From Acidobacteriaceae bacterium (GTDB lineage: Bacteria; Acidobacteriota; Terriglobia; Terriglobales; Acidobacteriaceae): a DNA stretch of 64,000 nt. The DNA lies in NCBI GenBank assembly GCA_003134655.1, contig PLBY01000081.1:1-64000 (forward strand). The letters are read 5' to 3'. Below, piece after piece: positions 52,703-62,700 of the stretch (position 1 is the stretch's first letter; each line of letters starts with the position of its first letter). The notes below the pieces were generated by a model. The model was not told where the DNA came from, did not search any database, and saw only the letters and a program-made list of their open reading frames with translations. The translations under genes and the position numbers were made by a program.

Positions 52703-53731
52703 ATGAGTCATAAAGTAACTCTGATCCCCGGAGACGGGATCGGTCCCGAAGTAATGAATGCAACGGTGCGCATTCTGGAAGCGACTGGGGTGAAGTTCGA
52801 GTGGGAAACCTTCGCCGTGGGGGCGGAGGCGTACGAAAAATCGGGCGAGTATATTCCCAAGGACTTGATTGAGTCGCTGGAGCGCACGCACGTCGGCTTG
52901 AAGGGGCCGGTAACCACGCCGGTCGGCGGCGGCTTCCCCAGCATCAATGTCGCCCTGCGGAAGAGATTCGAACTCTATGCCAACTTCCGGCCGATCCGCA
53001 ATCTGCCGCATATTCCCACGCGCTATCCGGACGTCGATCTGATTATCGTGCGTGAAAACACCGAGGGACTCTATTCAGGGCTGGAGCACGAAGTGGTGCC
53101 CGGCGTAGTGGAAAGCCTGAAGATCATCACCGAAAAAGCGTCGACGCGCATCGCCAAGTTCGCTTTCGAATACGCCCGCAAGAACCACCGCAAGAAGATT
53201 CACTGCATCCACAAAGCCAACATCATGAAGTTGTCGGACGGATTGTTCCTGCGCTGCACCCGGAACGTGGCGAAGGATTATCCCGAAATCACCTACGGCG
53301 AGCACATTGTGGACAACACCTGCATGCAACTGGTCATGAACCCTTACCAGTACGACATGCTGGTGATGGAAAATCTGTACGGCGACATTCTCTCGGATTT
53401 GTGCGCGGCTTTTGTGGGCGGACTGGGTTTCGTCCCCAGCGCAAACCTGGGTGACGACTGCGCCGTGTTTGAAGCCGTACACGGGTCCGCGCCCGACATT
53501 GCGGGAAAGAATGTGGCCAACCCCACGGCACTCCTGCGCTCGGCCCTGCTGATGGTGCGGCATCTCGGCGAGCACGCCGCTTCCACGCAGATTCGAAACG
53601 CACTGGAGCGGGTCTATCGCCATCCGGAAAAACTGACCCGCGATATCGGCGGAAAGTCTGGGACGTCGGAATTTGCCGACGCCGTCATTGAGGAAATGCA
53701 GAGCAGCAAGGCCGAACCGGCGCCGGTCTAG
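52703..53731 (+). CDS. NAD-type isocitrate dehydrogenase
   Basis: This encodes 342 residues of the isocitrate/isopropylmalate dehydrogenase family. The N-terminus has LIPGDGIGPEV; the substrate loop reads YANFRPIRNLPH and RENTEGLYSGLEHEV, which matches NAD-dependent isocitrate dehydrogenases rather than LeuB. The metal-site Asp residues lie in YDMLVMENLYGDILSDL and the nucleotide loop is HGSAPDIAGKNVANPTA. It decarboxylates isocitrate to 2-oxoglutarate. It follows nrdR by 26 nt. A homoisocitrate or isopropylmalate substrate cannot be fully excluded. Confidence 0.88.
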   Translation: MSHKVTLIPGDGIGPEVMNATVRILEATGVKFEWETFAVGAEAYEKSGEYIPKDLIESLERTHVGLKGPVTTPVGGGFPSINVALRKRFELYANFRPIRNLPHIPTRYPDVDLIIVRENTEGLYSGLEHEVVPGVVESLKIITEKASTRIAKFAFEYARKNHRKKIHCIHKANIMKLSDGLFLRCTRNVAKDYPEITYGEHIVDNTCMQLVMNPYQYDMLVMENLYGDILSDLCAAFVGGLGFVPSANLGDDCAVFEAVHGSAPDIAGKNVANPTALLRSALLMVRHLGEHAASTQIRNALERVYRHPEKLTRDIGGKSGTSEFADAVIEEMQSSKAEPAPV

Positions 53732-53755
53732 CCTTCGGCTATAGTGCCCAAACGT

Positions 53756-54655
53756 TTACCGGCGCTTCAACGCTTCCAGTTCTTCCAAAGTTCGCGGCCA
53801 GTCCGATCCCAGCAGGCGGGAGAGGCTCCGGTCGGCCAGTACCTTTCCGCTCGTCTGGCAGCGCGCGCAATAGTTGGTCTCTTTGTCTGCATAGCGAATT
53901 CTCAAAATCTTATCGCCGCACCTCGGACAAGGAAGTCCAAAACGCCCGTGGGCTGCCATGTCGGGACGAAACGCCGTGACCTTCTCTGGAAAAGCCTTTT
54001 CTGCCTCGATGCGCAGCCGATTTATCCACAGCTCCAGCGTCTGTCGTGTTGCCGCGAACAGCCGCTGCCAGTCGTCCGTCGAAAGCTTGTTGGTGAGCAG
54101 GATCGGGGAGAGTTGCGCCGCATGCAGAATCTCGTCGGAATATGCGTTGCCGATGCCGCTAAGCAAGCGTGGATCGGTCAGGGCGCGCTTCAACGTATGA
54201 TTTTCGGCCGTCATAACTGCGCGAAACGAATTCAGATCTGAAGTGAAGACATCGATCCCTCCGGCATCCAGGGAGCGCAGCCCCTCCTCGCCGCTGACCA
54301 GATGCAACGCCGCTCGATGCTTGCTGCCGGCTTCCGTCAGCACCAGTGAACCATTCGGAAAGTCGAAGGCGGCTCGGCTCTGGCGGCCCGCCAGTTTGGC
54401 GTCCGCTGTTCGCCAATGCAACCGGCCCGCAATCATCAGGTGCAGCACCAGCCAGAGGTCGCCCTCCACGCCGATCGCGATTCGCTTGCCGACGCGGCTG
54501 AGCTTCTCTACGACTCGTCCTTCGGCACTCGCAAGCGCCGGCTGAACCGTCCGGAGCAAAAAAGGACTCGCCAGGCGTACATGCTGCAGAGGTTGGCCCA
54601 CGATGCGGGGTTCGAGCGCGCTGATGTAGGCTGTTATGTCTGGCAATTCGGGCAT
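53756..54655 (-). CDS. mutM: Formamidopyrimidine-DNA glycosylase (Fpg/MutM family)
   Basis: This encodes 299 residues starting MPELPD, with the catalytic Pro2 and Glu3. The helix-two-turn-helix is at LLSGIGNAYSDEIL, and the C-terminal zinc finger has four Cys (CPRCGDK ... NYCARCQ). It removes oxidised purines such as 8-oxoguanine and nicks the abasic site. A longer upstream reading exists but the family requires Pro immediately after Met, so the start is secure. An Nei-like specificity is possible. Confidence 0.92.
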   Translation of the reverse strand: MPELPDITAYISALEPRIVGQPLQHVRLASPFLLRTVQPALASAEGRVVEKLSRVGKRIAIGVEGDLWLVLHLMIAGRLHWRTADAKLAGRQSRAAFDFPNGSLVLTEAGSKHRAALHLVSGEEGLRSLDAGGIDVFTSDLNSFRAVMTAENHTLKRALTDPRLLSGIGNAYSDEILHAAQLSPILLTNKLSTDDWQRLFAATRQTLELWINRLRIEAEKAFPEKVTAFRPDMAAHGRFGLPCPRCGDKILRIRYADKETNYCARCQTSGKVLADRSLSRLLGSDWPRTLEELEALKRR

Positions 54656-54926
54656 AGAGATCAGATTGCATGGGGAACGAGGATTTTTCAACGTCAGTCC
54701 CGCGATTCGCCGTATCCGTCGAAAATCTGCAACTGCGCGGCGGGAAGGTAGGGACGTCCCAATTTGCGGACAAACTGATCGCCGAAACGCACTCTCCCCA
54801 GTCGTAACCTCCCTGCAAATCCGCAGTGCGCGCGGGTTCCAGCGGCCTACCCGCTGGTCGATGGACTTTCGTGCGGTGATTCCTGCGCCGTTCGCTCCTA
54901 TGATTTGAGGGCGAGGGGAAAAGCCT

Positions 54927-55547
54927 ATGAAATCATGGACGGGAGTTTTGGCCGGTATTGTATGCACGCTGTTGCTGGCAGGTTCCGCAATGGCGCAAGG
55001 CGGTGAACTAATAGGAGCGGAGTGGGGAGCTCCGGGGCGCCGCGTGGACGTCACTGCCAGGGTGCGTACTTTCATACACGACGGCGTGTTGCAACTTGAG
55101 GTCACCCGGTTCAATCTTGGGATCGATCCGGCACCGGGCCAGATCAAAGTGCTGGTCGTCCGCCTGCGCGAGTGGGACGGGGACATTCGAGACTACAGCT
55201 ATGCGGAACGATCCTGGGCGCGCTTGGAACTGGATCCCCAGGATTTGCACGAACGGCACGAGCGGGACGAGCACCGGGAAGAGCATCGCGAAGAAGCCTA
55301 CGACCAGCACGAAAGAGGCTTGCGGATTCTGCGTGCCTACTACGGAGCCGACGGACAATTCGTGAACGTCACCGACGCGCTACGCAGCCGCGTGGATGAC
55401 GGCAGGCTTTACCTTCACGTCGACAACTACAGCATGGGCGGGGATCCGCTGCCCGGGGCCCACAAGCGCCTGCGCATTCTGTATACGATTGACGGAGATC
55501 GCCGGAACGTCGTGGTCGACGAAAAAACCGATTTGCGGTTGCCGTAG
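54927..55547 (+). CDS. Secreted protein with two tandem DUF3395-like domains
   Basis: This encodes 206 residues. A signal peptide ends at AMAQ. Two copies of a ~75-residue beta domain follow (~25-105 and ~130-206). Each has the pattern A-x-[YW]-G-A-x-G ... V-x-V-T ... D-G-x-L-x-L-x-V ... N-L/M-G-x-DP-x-P-G-x-x-K-x-L, like the DUF3395 domain of some DnaJ-family proteins. They are joined by a highly charged helix rich in Glu, His and Arg. Probably a periplasmic binding protein of unknown partner. An intrinsic terminator follows. Confidence 0.65.
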   Translation: MKSWTGVLAGIVCTLLLAGSAMAQGGELIGAEWGAPGRRVDVTARVRTFIHDGVLQLEVTRFNLGIDPAPGQIKVLVVRLREWDGDIRDYSYAERSWARLELDPQDLHERHERDEHREEHREEAYDQHERGLRILRAYYGADGQFVNVTDALRSRVDDGRLYLHVDNYSMGGDPLPGAHKRLRILYTIDGDRRNVVVDEKTDLRLP

Positions 55548-55594
55548 GAGATTCGACCTCGTTTCGAAGATCGGCAAAATGCACACATTAAGAA

Positions 55595-55622
55595 GCCCGC
55601 CAGCCTACCTGGCGGGCTTTTT
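55595..55622 (+). terminator. Intrinsic terminator
   Basis: GCCCGCCAG (55595-55603), loop CCTAC, CTGGCGGGC (55609-55617), followed by TTTTT. A perfect 9-bp GC-rich stem with T-run 48 nt after the DUF3395-like gene. Confidence 0.9.
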
Positions 55623-55710
55623 CTTCTGTTGAAAATTTCATCGCGTGTCCAAACAATGCTCACAAGTGTTCGGCAAACACACATTCCCACAGACTTTTGC
55701 AATTGCGCCA

Positions 55711-55740
55711 TTGACTCGCGCGCTCGGTTCGGAGTACAGT
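55711..55740 (+). promoter_or_regulatory. Sigma-70-type promoter for hemH
   Basis: TTGACT (55711-55716), an 18-bp spacer and TACAGT (55735-55740), 28 nt before the hemH ATG. Confidence 0.6.
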
Positions 55741-55768
55741 CCTTTGCGTTCTGGGGATTCTGGGGAAA

Positions 55769-56821
55769 ATGACGCGCACATCACGGCGTGTGGGGATAGT
55801 TCTCTTTCAGCTCGGTGGACCCGACACGCTGGAAGCGATCGAACCTTTTCTGTACAACCTCTTCTGCGACCCGGACATTATTGACTTCCCTTTTGCCCGC
55901 ATCGGGCGCAAACCGCTCGCCAAGCTGATCTCGACCACCCGCGCCCGCAAGGTGCAGCATCACTATGCGACCATCGGTGGAGGTTCGCCCATCCGGCGCC
56001 ACACGGAGCGGCAGGCTCGAGCCCTCGAGACGGAACTACGCGGCCAGGGCATCGACGCCCACTGCTTTGTGGCCATGCGGTACTGGCACCCGTTTACTCG
56101 CGAGGCGATCGAGCAACTGCAGGCAGCACAGTGCGACGAAGTCGTGCTCCTTCCGTTGTATCCGCAATATTCGTCTACCACCACTGGGTCGAGCTTGAAC
56201 GAATGGCGTCGCCTGTTCCCGCACGACCTGCCGGTTCGTTGCATAGAGACTTTCTATCGTAATGCCATATATTTGGACGCGGTCGCAGAGAAGGTGAACC
56301 AAGCCCTGTCCCGCTTCCCCGTCCCCGATCGACCGGAGATCGTGTTCAGTGCGCACAGCATACCGATGTCGGTGATTGAGAAGGGCGATCCGTACCAGCG
56401 CCAGATCGAGGAAACCGTGCGCCTTCTGACCGAGCGCGGGGGCTGGAGCAATCCACAGCGGCTCTGCTACCAAAGCAAGGTCGGAGCAAGCCGATGGCTG
56501 CAACCTTCCCTGCACCAGACCCTGCGGCAGTTGGCGGAGGAGCACGTGCGCGAGATGTGTGTCGTCCCGGTGGCGTTCGTTTCCGATCACGTCGAAACTC
56601 TCGGCGAAATCGATCATGAGGCGCGCGAGGAAGCTCACCGGCTGGGGATTATGCAGTTTGAAATGAGCGCCGGATTAAACGATTCCCCAAAATTCATACG
56701 CGCACTGGCGCAGCTCGTACATGAAGCTCTGGGGCAGCCGGTCCACACATTGGTGCCGATTCGCAGTGCCGGGAGGACGTTGGCGGAGCCGCAGTACGCG
56801 GCGGCCGCTGGTTTGGATTAG
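55769..56821 (+). CDS. hemH: Ferrochelatase
   Basis: This encodes 350 residues. Family motifs include LFQLGGPDTLEAIEPFLYNLF at the N-terminus, PLYPQYSSTTTGSS, the catalytic His in FSAHSIPMSV and the C-terminal VAFVSDHVETLGEIDHE (with the second metal-site Glu). It inserts Fe2+ into protoporphyrin (or into coproporphyrin in the coproporphyrin-dependent route). The gene lies immediately upstream of a heme-rich respiratory cluster, 32 nt before the Rieske gene, which suggests coordination of heme supply with cytochrome synthesis. Confidence 0.95.
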   Translation: MTRTSRRVGIVLFQLGGPDTLEAIEPFLYNLFCDPDIIDFPFARIGRKPLAKLISTTRARKVQHHYATIGGGSPIRRHTERQARALETELRGQGIDAHCFVAMRYWHPFTREAIEQLQAAQCDEVVLLPLYPQYSSTTTGSSLNEWRRLFPHDLPVRCIETFYRNAIYLDAVAEKVNQALSRFPVPDRPEIVFSAHSIPMSVIEKGDPYQRQIEETVRLLTERGGWSNPQRLCYQSKVGASRWLQPSLHQTLRQLAEEHVREMCVVPVAFVSDHVETLGEIDHEAREEAHRLGIMQFEMSAGLNDSPKFIRALAQLVHEALGQPVHTLVPIRSAGRTLAEPQYAAAAGLD

Positions 56822-56852
56822 GGCCAAGTCATCGAGTTACAGGAGGGAGTTC

Positions 56853-57488
56853 ATGGCGGAGGAGACCGGGAAGGTCAACCCGAATCCCGAGGCGGCGAAA
56901 CCCGCAACGGGGGCACAGGATGCCACCAAGTATGTGGGCACACCGGCCGTGGGAACCTCGAAAGCGGCGGCAGCCGCTGGCGTGGCCGGTACCGCTCCGT
57001 CCACCGAGATCGACCGCCACCGTCGCCGCTTCGTGTGGACGATGGTGACCGGCTTCCTGATGGCGTGGTTCCTCGCGTTCTTCCGCTTCTTTCTGCCGCG
57101 CACTCTGTTTGAACCCAACTCCGTTTTCAAGATTGGATACCCATCCGAATTCGCGCTCGGCGTCGACACCAAGTTCCAGCAGAAATACCGCATCTGGGTC
57201 GATCGCACACCTGACCGCCTGTTCGTGATCTACGCACGGTGCACGCACCTGGGCTGCACCCCTGACTGGAAGCCGAGCGAAAACAAATTCAAGTGTCCGT
57301 GCCACGGCAGCGGCTACGACAGCGAGGGCATCAACTTCGAAGGTCCTGCCCCGCGGCCGATGGACCGCGCGAAAATCGAACTGGCGCCCGATGGACAGAT
57401 CATCGTAGACACTTCGCGCCTTTATCAGTGGCCCAAGGGACAGCCCTCGCACTTTAACGATCCGGGAGCGTTTTTGACGGGCGTGTAA
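56853..57488 (+). CDS. Rieske iron-sulfur protein of a bc-type complex
   Basis: This encodes 211 residues from an ATG with AGGAGGGAG upstream. An Ala/Pro-rich ~50-residue N-terminus precedes one membrane helix (~59-80). The Rieske fold carries CTHLGC (Cys130, His132, with Cys135 in the disulfide) and CPCHGSGYD (Cys148, Cys150, His151). It accepts electrons from quinol at the positive side of the membrane. It is the first gene of the cluster running to 63930 with cytochrome b, subunit IV-like, octaheme cytochrome and cupredoxin genes. Confidence 0.95.
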   Translation: MAEETGKVNPNPEAAKPATGAQDATKYVGTPAVGTSKAAAAAGVAGTAPSTEIDRHRRRFVWTMVTGFLMAWFLAFFRFFLPRTLFEPNSVFKIGYPSEFALGVDTKFQQKYRIWVDRTPDRLFVIYARCTHLGCTPDWKPSENKFKCPCHGSGYDSEGINFEGPAPRPMDRAKIELAPDGQIIVDTSRLYQWPKGQPSHFNDPGAFLTGV

Positions 57489-57492
57489 ACCA

Positions 57493-57539
57493 GCGAGGGC
57501 GAGACACCCTCGCGACAGCCGGCGGGACGCCGGCGCTAC
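57493..57539. repeat. Tandem-hairpin intergenic element, copy 1
   Basis: Two adjacent hairpins: GCGAGGG/CCCTCGC (57493-57513) and GCCGGCG/CGCCGGC (57518-57534), ending in GCTAC. The second half is nearly identical to 63089-63110. It fills the gap between the Rieske and cytochrome b genes. Confidence 0.7.
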
Positions 57540-57550
57540 AGAAAACTCAT

Positions 57551-58516
57551 ATGGCTGACGAAAACAATCCGAACGGCGGCAACGGCGGCTCTAACGGAAA
57601 AAACGGGAAAGTCGGACTGGTGGAGCGGGTCACGACCGGCGTTAAAGAGGATATTCAAGCCCTCAAAACCGACATCCCCACCAAGACGAAGGAACAGATC
57701 GAGGGGCTGAAAGATCCGACGAAGACGCAGGTCTACACGTCGATCTTCCGCCACAAGCACGACGACACGCCCCGAAACCGGGCGCTGGGCGTGCTTTCGA
57801 ACGTGTTCCTCCACTTGCATCCGGCAAAGATCAATCGTGATGCCGTGCGCTACAGCTACACCTGGGGCATGGGCGGGATCACGTTCTATCTGTTCATCAT
57901 CCTGACCTACACCGGCGTGTTGCTGATGTTCTATTACCACCCCAGCAAGGTGCAGGCATTTCGCGATGTGCTTTACCTAGAGCACGACGTCCCCTTCGGC
58001 AAGATATTGCGCAACATGCACCGCTGGGCCGCCCACATGATGGTCATTGGCGTGTGGCTGCATATGTTCCGTGTGTTCTTAACCGGGTCGTACAAGAAGC
58101 CGCGCGAGTTCAACTGGAATATCGGCGTACTGCTGCTGGTGTTTACGCTGCTACTGTCTTTCACGGGATATCTGCTGCCCGACGATCAGCTGGGATTCTG
58201 GGCCGTCACCGTGGGCACGAACATGGCCCGCGCCACCCCACTCTTGGGACATGAAGGCCCGTTCGGATCGATGCTCGGCATGACCCCATACAACGACGTG
58301 CGCTTCGGATTGCTGGGCGGATCAATCGTGGATGCGAATGCTCTGCTGCGATCCTACATTTGGCATTGCATCGGGATTCCGATCGTTGCCTCGGTGCTGA
58401 TGATCGTGCACTTCTGGCGCGTACGGAAAGACGGCGGGATTTCTGGTCCGGCGCCGGTCATGCTCGAGGCGGAAGCGGACAAACCGCGGCGCGGCCCGAA
58501 AGCAGCGGGAGAGTAA
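57551..58516 (+). CDS. Cytochrome b6-like subunit
   Basis: This encodes 321 residues. An unusual ~95-residue Gly/Asn/Lys-rich N-terminal extension precedes four membrane helices. The heme ligands have the b6 spacing: His157 and His171 (13 apart; NMHRWAAHMM, then WLHMFRVFLTG), His272 and His287 (14 apart; YIWHCIGIP, then MIVHFWRVRKDGG). It corresponds to the N-terminal part of cytochrome b, with the C-terminal part encoded by the gene at 58666. It oxidises quinol and binds two b hemes. Confidence 0.95.
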   Translation: MADENNPNGGNGGSNGKNGKVGLVERVTTGVKEDIQALKTDIPTKTKEQIEGLKDPTKTQVYTSIFRHKHDDTPRNRALGVLSNVFLHLHPAKINRDAVRYSYTWGMGGITFYLFIILTYTGVLLMFYYHPSKVQAFRDVLYLEHDVPFGKILRNMHRWAAHMMVIGVWLHMFRVFLTGSYKKPREFNWNIGVLLLVFTLLLSFTGYLLPDDQLGFWAVTVGTNMARATPLLGHEGPFGSMLGMTPYNDVRFGLLGGSIVDANALLRSYIWHCIGIPIVASVLMIVHFWRVRKDGGISGPAPVMLEAEADKPRRGPKAAGE

Positions 58517-58525
58517 GAGAGGTTT

Positions 58526-58636
58526 ATGTGGGGACAGCCGCCATCGGCTGTCCGCCGGGCGAAGCCCGGCAGTGCGTGATAGCGAAACCGAGTCGAGTGC
58601 TGCTCGACGGACGGCCGAAGGCGGCCGTCCCCACAT
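58526..58636. repeat. 111-bp palindromic element with inverted ends
   Basis: Ends ATGTGGGGAC (58526-58535) and GTCCCCACAT (58627-58636) are perfect inverted repeats. Inside are four hairpins: GACAGCCG/CGGCTGTC, CCGGGC/GCCCGG, GTCGAG/CTCGAC and GACGGCCG/CGGCCGTC. No coding content. It lies between the cytochrome b and subunit IV-like genes. Confidence 0.75.
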
Positions 58637-58665
58637 GATTCAGAAGCGCGGATCGTGGAGAAACT

Positions 58666-59595
58666 ATGGACTGGCGACAACTCTGGGAGATTTGTTCGGC
58701 GCCGGACAACGTGCCGATCGTCGGCTTGATTCCACTGCTCGCGTTCTACATTTATCTCGCGGTGAAACAGGCGCGCGCCAACGACCAGTTGATCGAACAA
58801 CTCGAAGCCGATCCCGCGATGGCCAAGACCCACCATCGCAAGACCTGGCCCTTCAAACCCGGCTGGGCCAAAGAAGTCCACGTTTGGCCATTCCTGCTGC
58901 GCATTGAATTTCTCGCCGCGATCATCATCACGATCATCCTGATGGTCTGGTCCATCACCCTGAATGCACCGCTCGAGGAGCCGGCCAATCCCAACCTTAC
59001 GATGAATCCTGCGAAAGCTCCGTGGTACTTCCTCGGACTGCAGGAGATGCTCGTCTACTTCGATCCGTGGATCGCGGGCGTGGTCATGCCAACGATGATC
59101 ATCATCGGCCTGATGGTGATTCCCTACATCGACACGAACCCGTTAGGCAGCGGTTATTACACCTGGAAGCAGCGTAAGTTCTCCATTTCTACGTTCATGT
59201 TCGGCTTCGTGATTCTATGGGTCGCGATGATCATCATCGGGACGTTTATCCGCGGGCCCGGCTGGCAGTGGTTCTGGCCGGGGCAGACATGGGACCACAA
59301 CCGGCTGATCTACGAAGTGAATCGCGATCTGCCGGACATCTTTGGACTCACCTCGAACATGGCGAAAGCAATTTTTGGCGCCATCGTGGTGGGCGGATTT
59401 TATGTGGTCGGCGGCGGCGCAGTGTACTCGTTGTTCCGCAGAAAGATGCAGAAAGATTTCCAGCGCATGAGCCTGCTGCAGTTTTCGCTCATGGCGTTTT
59501 TGTGGCTGACCATGCTGGCATTGCCGCTCAAGATGGCTCTGCGGCTTCTCTGGCACATCAAGTATGTATGGATTACACCGTGGTTCAACGTGTGA
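58666..59595 (+). CDS. Cytochrome b C-terminal / subunit IV-like protein
   Basis: This encodes 309 residues, longer than typical subunit IV (~160). The quinol-site region reads NPAKAPWYFLGLQEMLVYFDPWIAG; the classical PEWY motif is represented by APWY. About six to seven hydrophobic helices are present, with extra N- and C-terminal segments compared with chloroplast subunit IV. Together with the b6-like gene it makes a split cytochrome b. GGAG lies 5 nt before the ATG. Confidence 0.9.
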   Translation: MDWRQLWEICSAPDNVPIVGLIPLLAFYIYLAVKQARANDQLIEQLEADPAMAKTHHRKTWPFKPGWAKEVHVWPFLLRIEFLAAIIITIILMVWSITLNAPLEEPANPNLTMNPAKAPWYFLGLQEMLVYFDPWIAGVVMPTMIIIGLMVIPYIDTNPLGSGYYTWKQRKFSISTFMFGFVILWVAMIIIGTFIRGPGWQWFWPGQTWDHNRLIYEVNRDLPDIFGLTSNMAKAIFGAIVVGGFYVVGGGAVYSLFRRKMQKDFQRMSLLQFSLMAFLWLTMLALPLKMALRLLWHIKYVWITPWFNV

Positions 59596-59596
59596 T

Positions 59597-59711
59597 TGTC
59601 ATGCTGAGCGGAGCTGGAATTTCGCGAAGCGAGATTCCAGCGGAGTCGAAGCATCCCTACCCGGGCGCGAACTGCCGAGAATAGAGATTCTTCGCTTCGC
59701 TCGGAATGACA
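59597..59711. repeat. TGTCAT...ATGACA palindromic element
   Basis: The ends TGTCATGCTGAGCG and CGCTCGGAATGACA are inverted repeats (12 of 14). The interior has GGAATTTCGC/GCGAGATTCC-like arms. This class of sequence is dispersed in many soil-bacterial genomes. It lies between the subunit IV-like and octaheme genes, starting right after the stop of the former. Confidence 0.7.
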
Positions 59712-59736
59712 TGTAGAAGTAAGTCCGGAGGAACTG

Positions 59737-62700
59737 GTGCCTGAAAAACCGATTCCCGAGCAGGATCCGATCACCGGAAAATCGTACGCGATCCACTACC
59801 TGATCGCGACGGTGATTCTGATAGGTACGTTGTTCTGGGCTTTGTACGACGAAGCATGGGGACAGCGCCCGTGGAAGGCCTTCCAGGATCAATGGAAGGA
59901 CCGCTACAGCGCCTTCCTGAACACAGCCACGTCCAAGTCGTCCAAGTCAGAGCAATCGGTCGAGCAGGATCCTCAGTACGCAGTTCTGAAACAAGAGTAC
60001 GAGAAGGCCTATCAGGATTCGAAACCGCAAGCGGAGGAAGCGCGGAAGAAACTCGACGATGCCAGTGCACGTCTGCTTGCAGTGCAAAGCGTCTTTACCG
60101 ACCGCCGTGCCTATGTAAATGCCCTGACCTACGAGTTGGAAACGAGCACCAGCGATTCCGCGAAAGCCAGCAAGAAGAAAGACATCGATTCCTACAAAGC
60201 TGAACAAGCGACCGTCGAGTTTCCCGACGGCACCAAGAAAAAGTTTACGTTTCCACAGCTGGAGGAAACCTACAACGAAATCCGTGACGAGCGGACCAAG
60301 CTCAGTCTCGAATTAGGCGACGTCCTCAAGCCGGTGACTGCGGCCAAAGCCAAGATGGACGATTACATCTCGGACCACATGGTCGACCTGACTCCGCAAC
60401 AGATTCAGGGACTGAAGAGACGGGCCACAGAATGGGATCCGGCGATAGTGCAGATCAATGTCGCCGACGCCAATATCGTCGACCGTTGCGAGTCCTGCCA
60501 CATGAATACGCGCGAGCCGCTTCGGGTCACGGCAGCAGCGATGACGGCCAAAGGCGCAAAGCGGCCGGACGAGTATGCCACCGCCTTTGTCAGCCATCCC
60601 GAACCGGAGCTGCTGTCGATTCACGATCCTGAGAAGTTTGGCTGTTCACCCTGCCACCAGGGCAACGGTCGCGCCACCACCAGCATCGAGAAAGCGCACG
60701 GCAATTATGAACACTGGCTGTGGCCGCTTTATCCCAAGGAGAATGCGCAGGCGGGCTGCCAGAGTTGCCACTCCGCCGACATGGTGCTGGCCAGCGGCGA
60801 TGTACAGTTCAGCACCATCAACAATGGCAAGGACCTGTTCCGGCAGCGCGGCTGCATGGGTTGCCATCGCTATGAGGGTTACGACAAGGAACCCGAAGAC
60901 CTCAACTCCGTCGGGCAGCAGATCAAGCAGATCGAGACGCAAAAAAAAGAGAACGTAAAGAACGCGGCTGATTTGATGAAGCAGGCCGACGCCGCCGAGT
61001 CGAATGACGAAGCCAACAAGTTGAACGACAAGGCTATCGCTCTGAAAGTGGCCAACAGCAAGGCCGACGGGCGCTTGCAGCAACTCGACTTCCAATCACA
61101 CAGCTTGATGCAGGATCAGAAAAAGGTCGGCCCGAATCTGAAAGATGTCCGCCTCAAGCTCAACAAAAACTGGATTCCTGTGTGGCTGAAGAAGCCGTCC
61201 GATTTCCGGCCGACGACGAAGATGCCGAACTTCCGGCTGACCGACCATCAGATTCAGGCCATCTCGGCGTACATCTGGCAATCCGGATTCACCGACGAAT
61301 TGCCGAAACACAAGCCCGGAAACGCTGCTCACGGCAAAGAACTATTTGAAGAGCGTGGATGCCTTGCTTGCCACTCGATCGGCGAGGGCGACCAGATGCA
61401 GGGTGGCGTGTTTTCAGCGAACTTGACTCGCGTCGGCGAAAAGGCGAATTACGACTATCTCGTGCGCTGGATCCATAACGCCCGCCAGCGCACGCGTCCG
61501 TACTGCCCGTACGAGAAAAAAGACATCGGCCCCGAGGATTACGCCAAAAAGGGACTTCCCTACCAGTTCGATCTCGATCACAGCCGCTGCCCGAATGACG
61601 GCTACGAATTGCAAGTCCAGAACATGACAGTGATGCCTAGCCTGCGCCTGAGTCCCGAAGACGCGGAGGACATCGCCACGTACCTGATGACGCAGAAGAA
61701 GCAGGATCCATCTTCCTACGCGGCTGCGTCGTTCATGGACGATCCGGCACTGAAAGAAGAAGGCAAGAAATGGGTGCGGCAATACGGCTGCGCTGGATGC
61801 CACGAGATCTCGGGCTTCGAGGACGAGGGCCGCATTGGCACCGAGCTGACCTTCGAAGGCAGCAAGCCGATTGAACGTCTCGATTTCGCGCTGTTCACCG
61901 AAGTCGCGCAGCGCGGCGGCAAGGGTTCGGAGCCAATTAAGGACAAAGATGATCTGGCTCGTCTGCCCGACGGTCCGGGTACCGAACCCTGGTATGACCA
62001 CAAAGGATTCTTCGAGCACAAACTTGCCGAACCGAATATCTACGACCAAGGCAAGGTGAAGGGCGAGACTGAAGCTCTGCGCATGCCGAATTTGCACCTT
62101 ACCAAAGATCAGGTACTCGACCTCACCACCTTCCTGTTGGGCAGCCAGGAGACGTCCCTGCCCCAGAGCTATCTGTACAAGCCGGGTGACGCGCGCCACG
62201 ACATTCAGGAAGGCTGGTGGATCGTCAAGAAGTACAACTGCATGGGATGCCACCAGTTCATTCCCGGCCAGCGCACAATTCTGATGGGCCTCAAGCAATA
62301 TCAGGACGTGCAGGAGCAATTGCCTCCGAAGTTACTGACCGAAGGCGCCCGCGTCGATCCCGAATGGCTGCGCAAGTTCCTGTCGAACCCGGCACTCAGC
62401 ACCACGGACACGAACCGAAACGGCGTGCGCCCGTATCTGAAAGTTCGCATGCCAACGTTCTCGTTCTCAGACAACGAGCTTCGTAAACTCGTGCGCTTCT
62501 TCGAAGCCTTGTCGCAGCAGCCCCTTCCCTACATTCCGGAGGAAGTGCCAGCGCTTACCGCCAAAGAAACGGACATGGCGCGAAGCCTGTTCTCGAGCAC
62601 GGCGGCGCCTTGCTTGAAGTGCCATGCCACCGGCGATCCTTCGCATGACAAGATTGCTACCGCGCCGAACTTCCTGTTGGCGAAAGAGCGCCTGAAGCCG

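Noticed and set aside
54656..55186. Longer start for the Fpg/MutM gene
   Set aside because: The family needs Pro as the residue after Met for catalysis, so MPELPD at 54655 is the start; the upstream reading overlaps the next gene.
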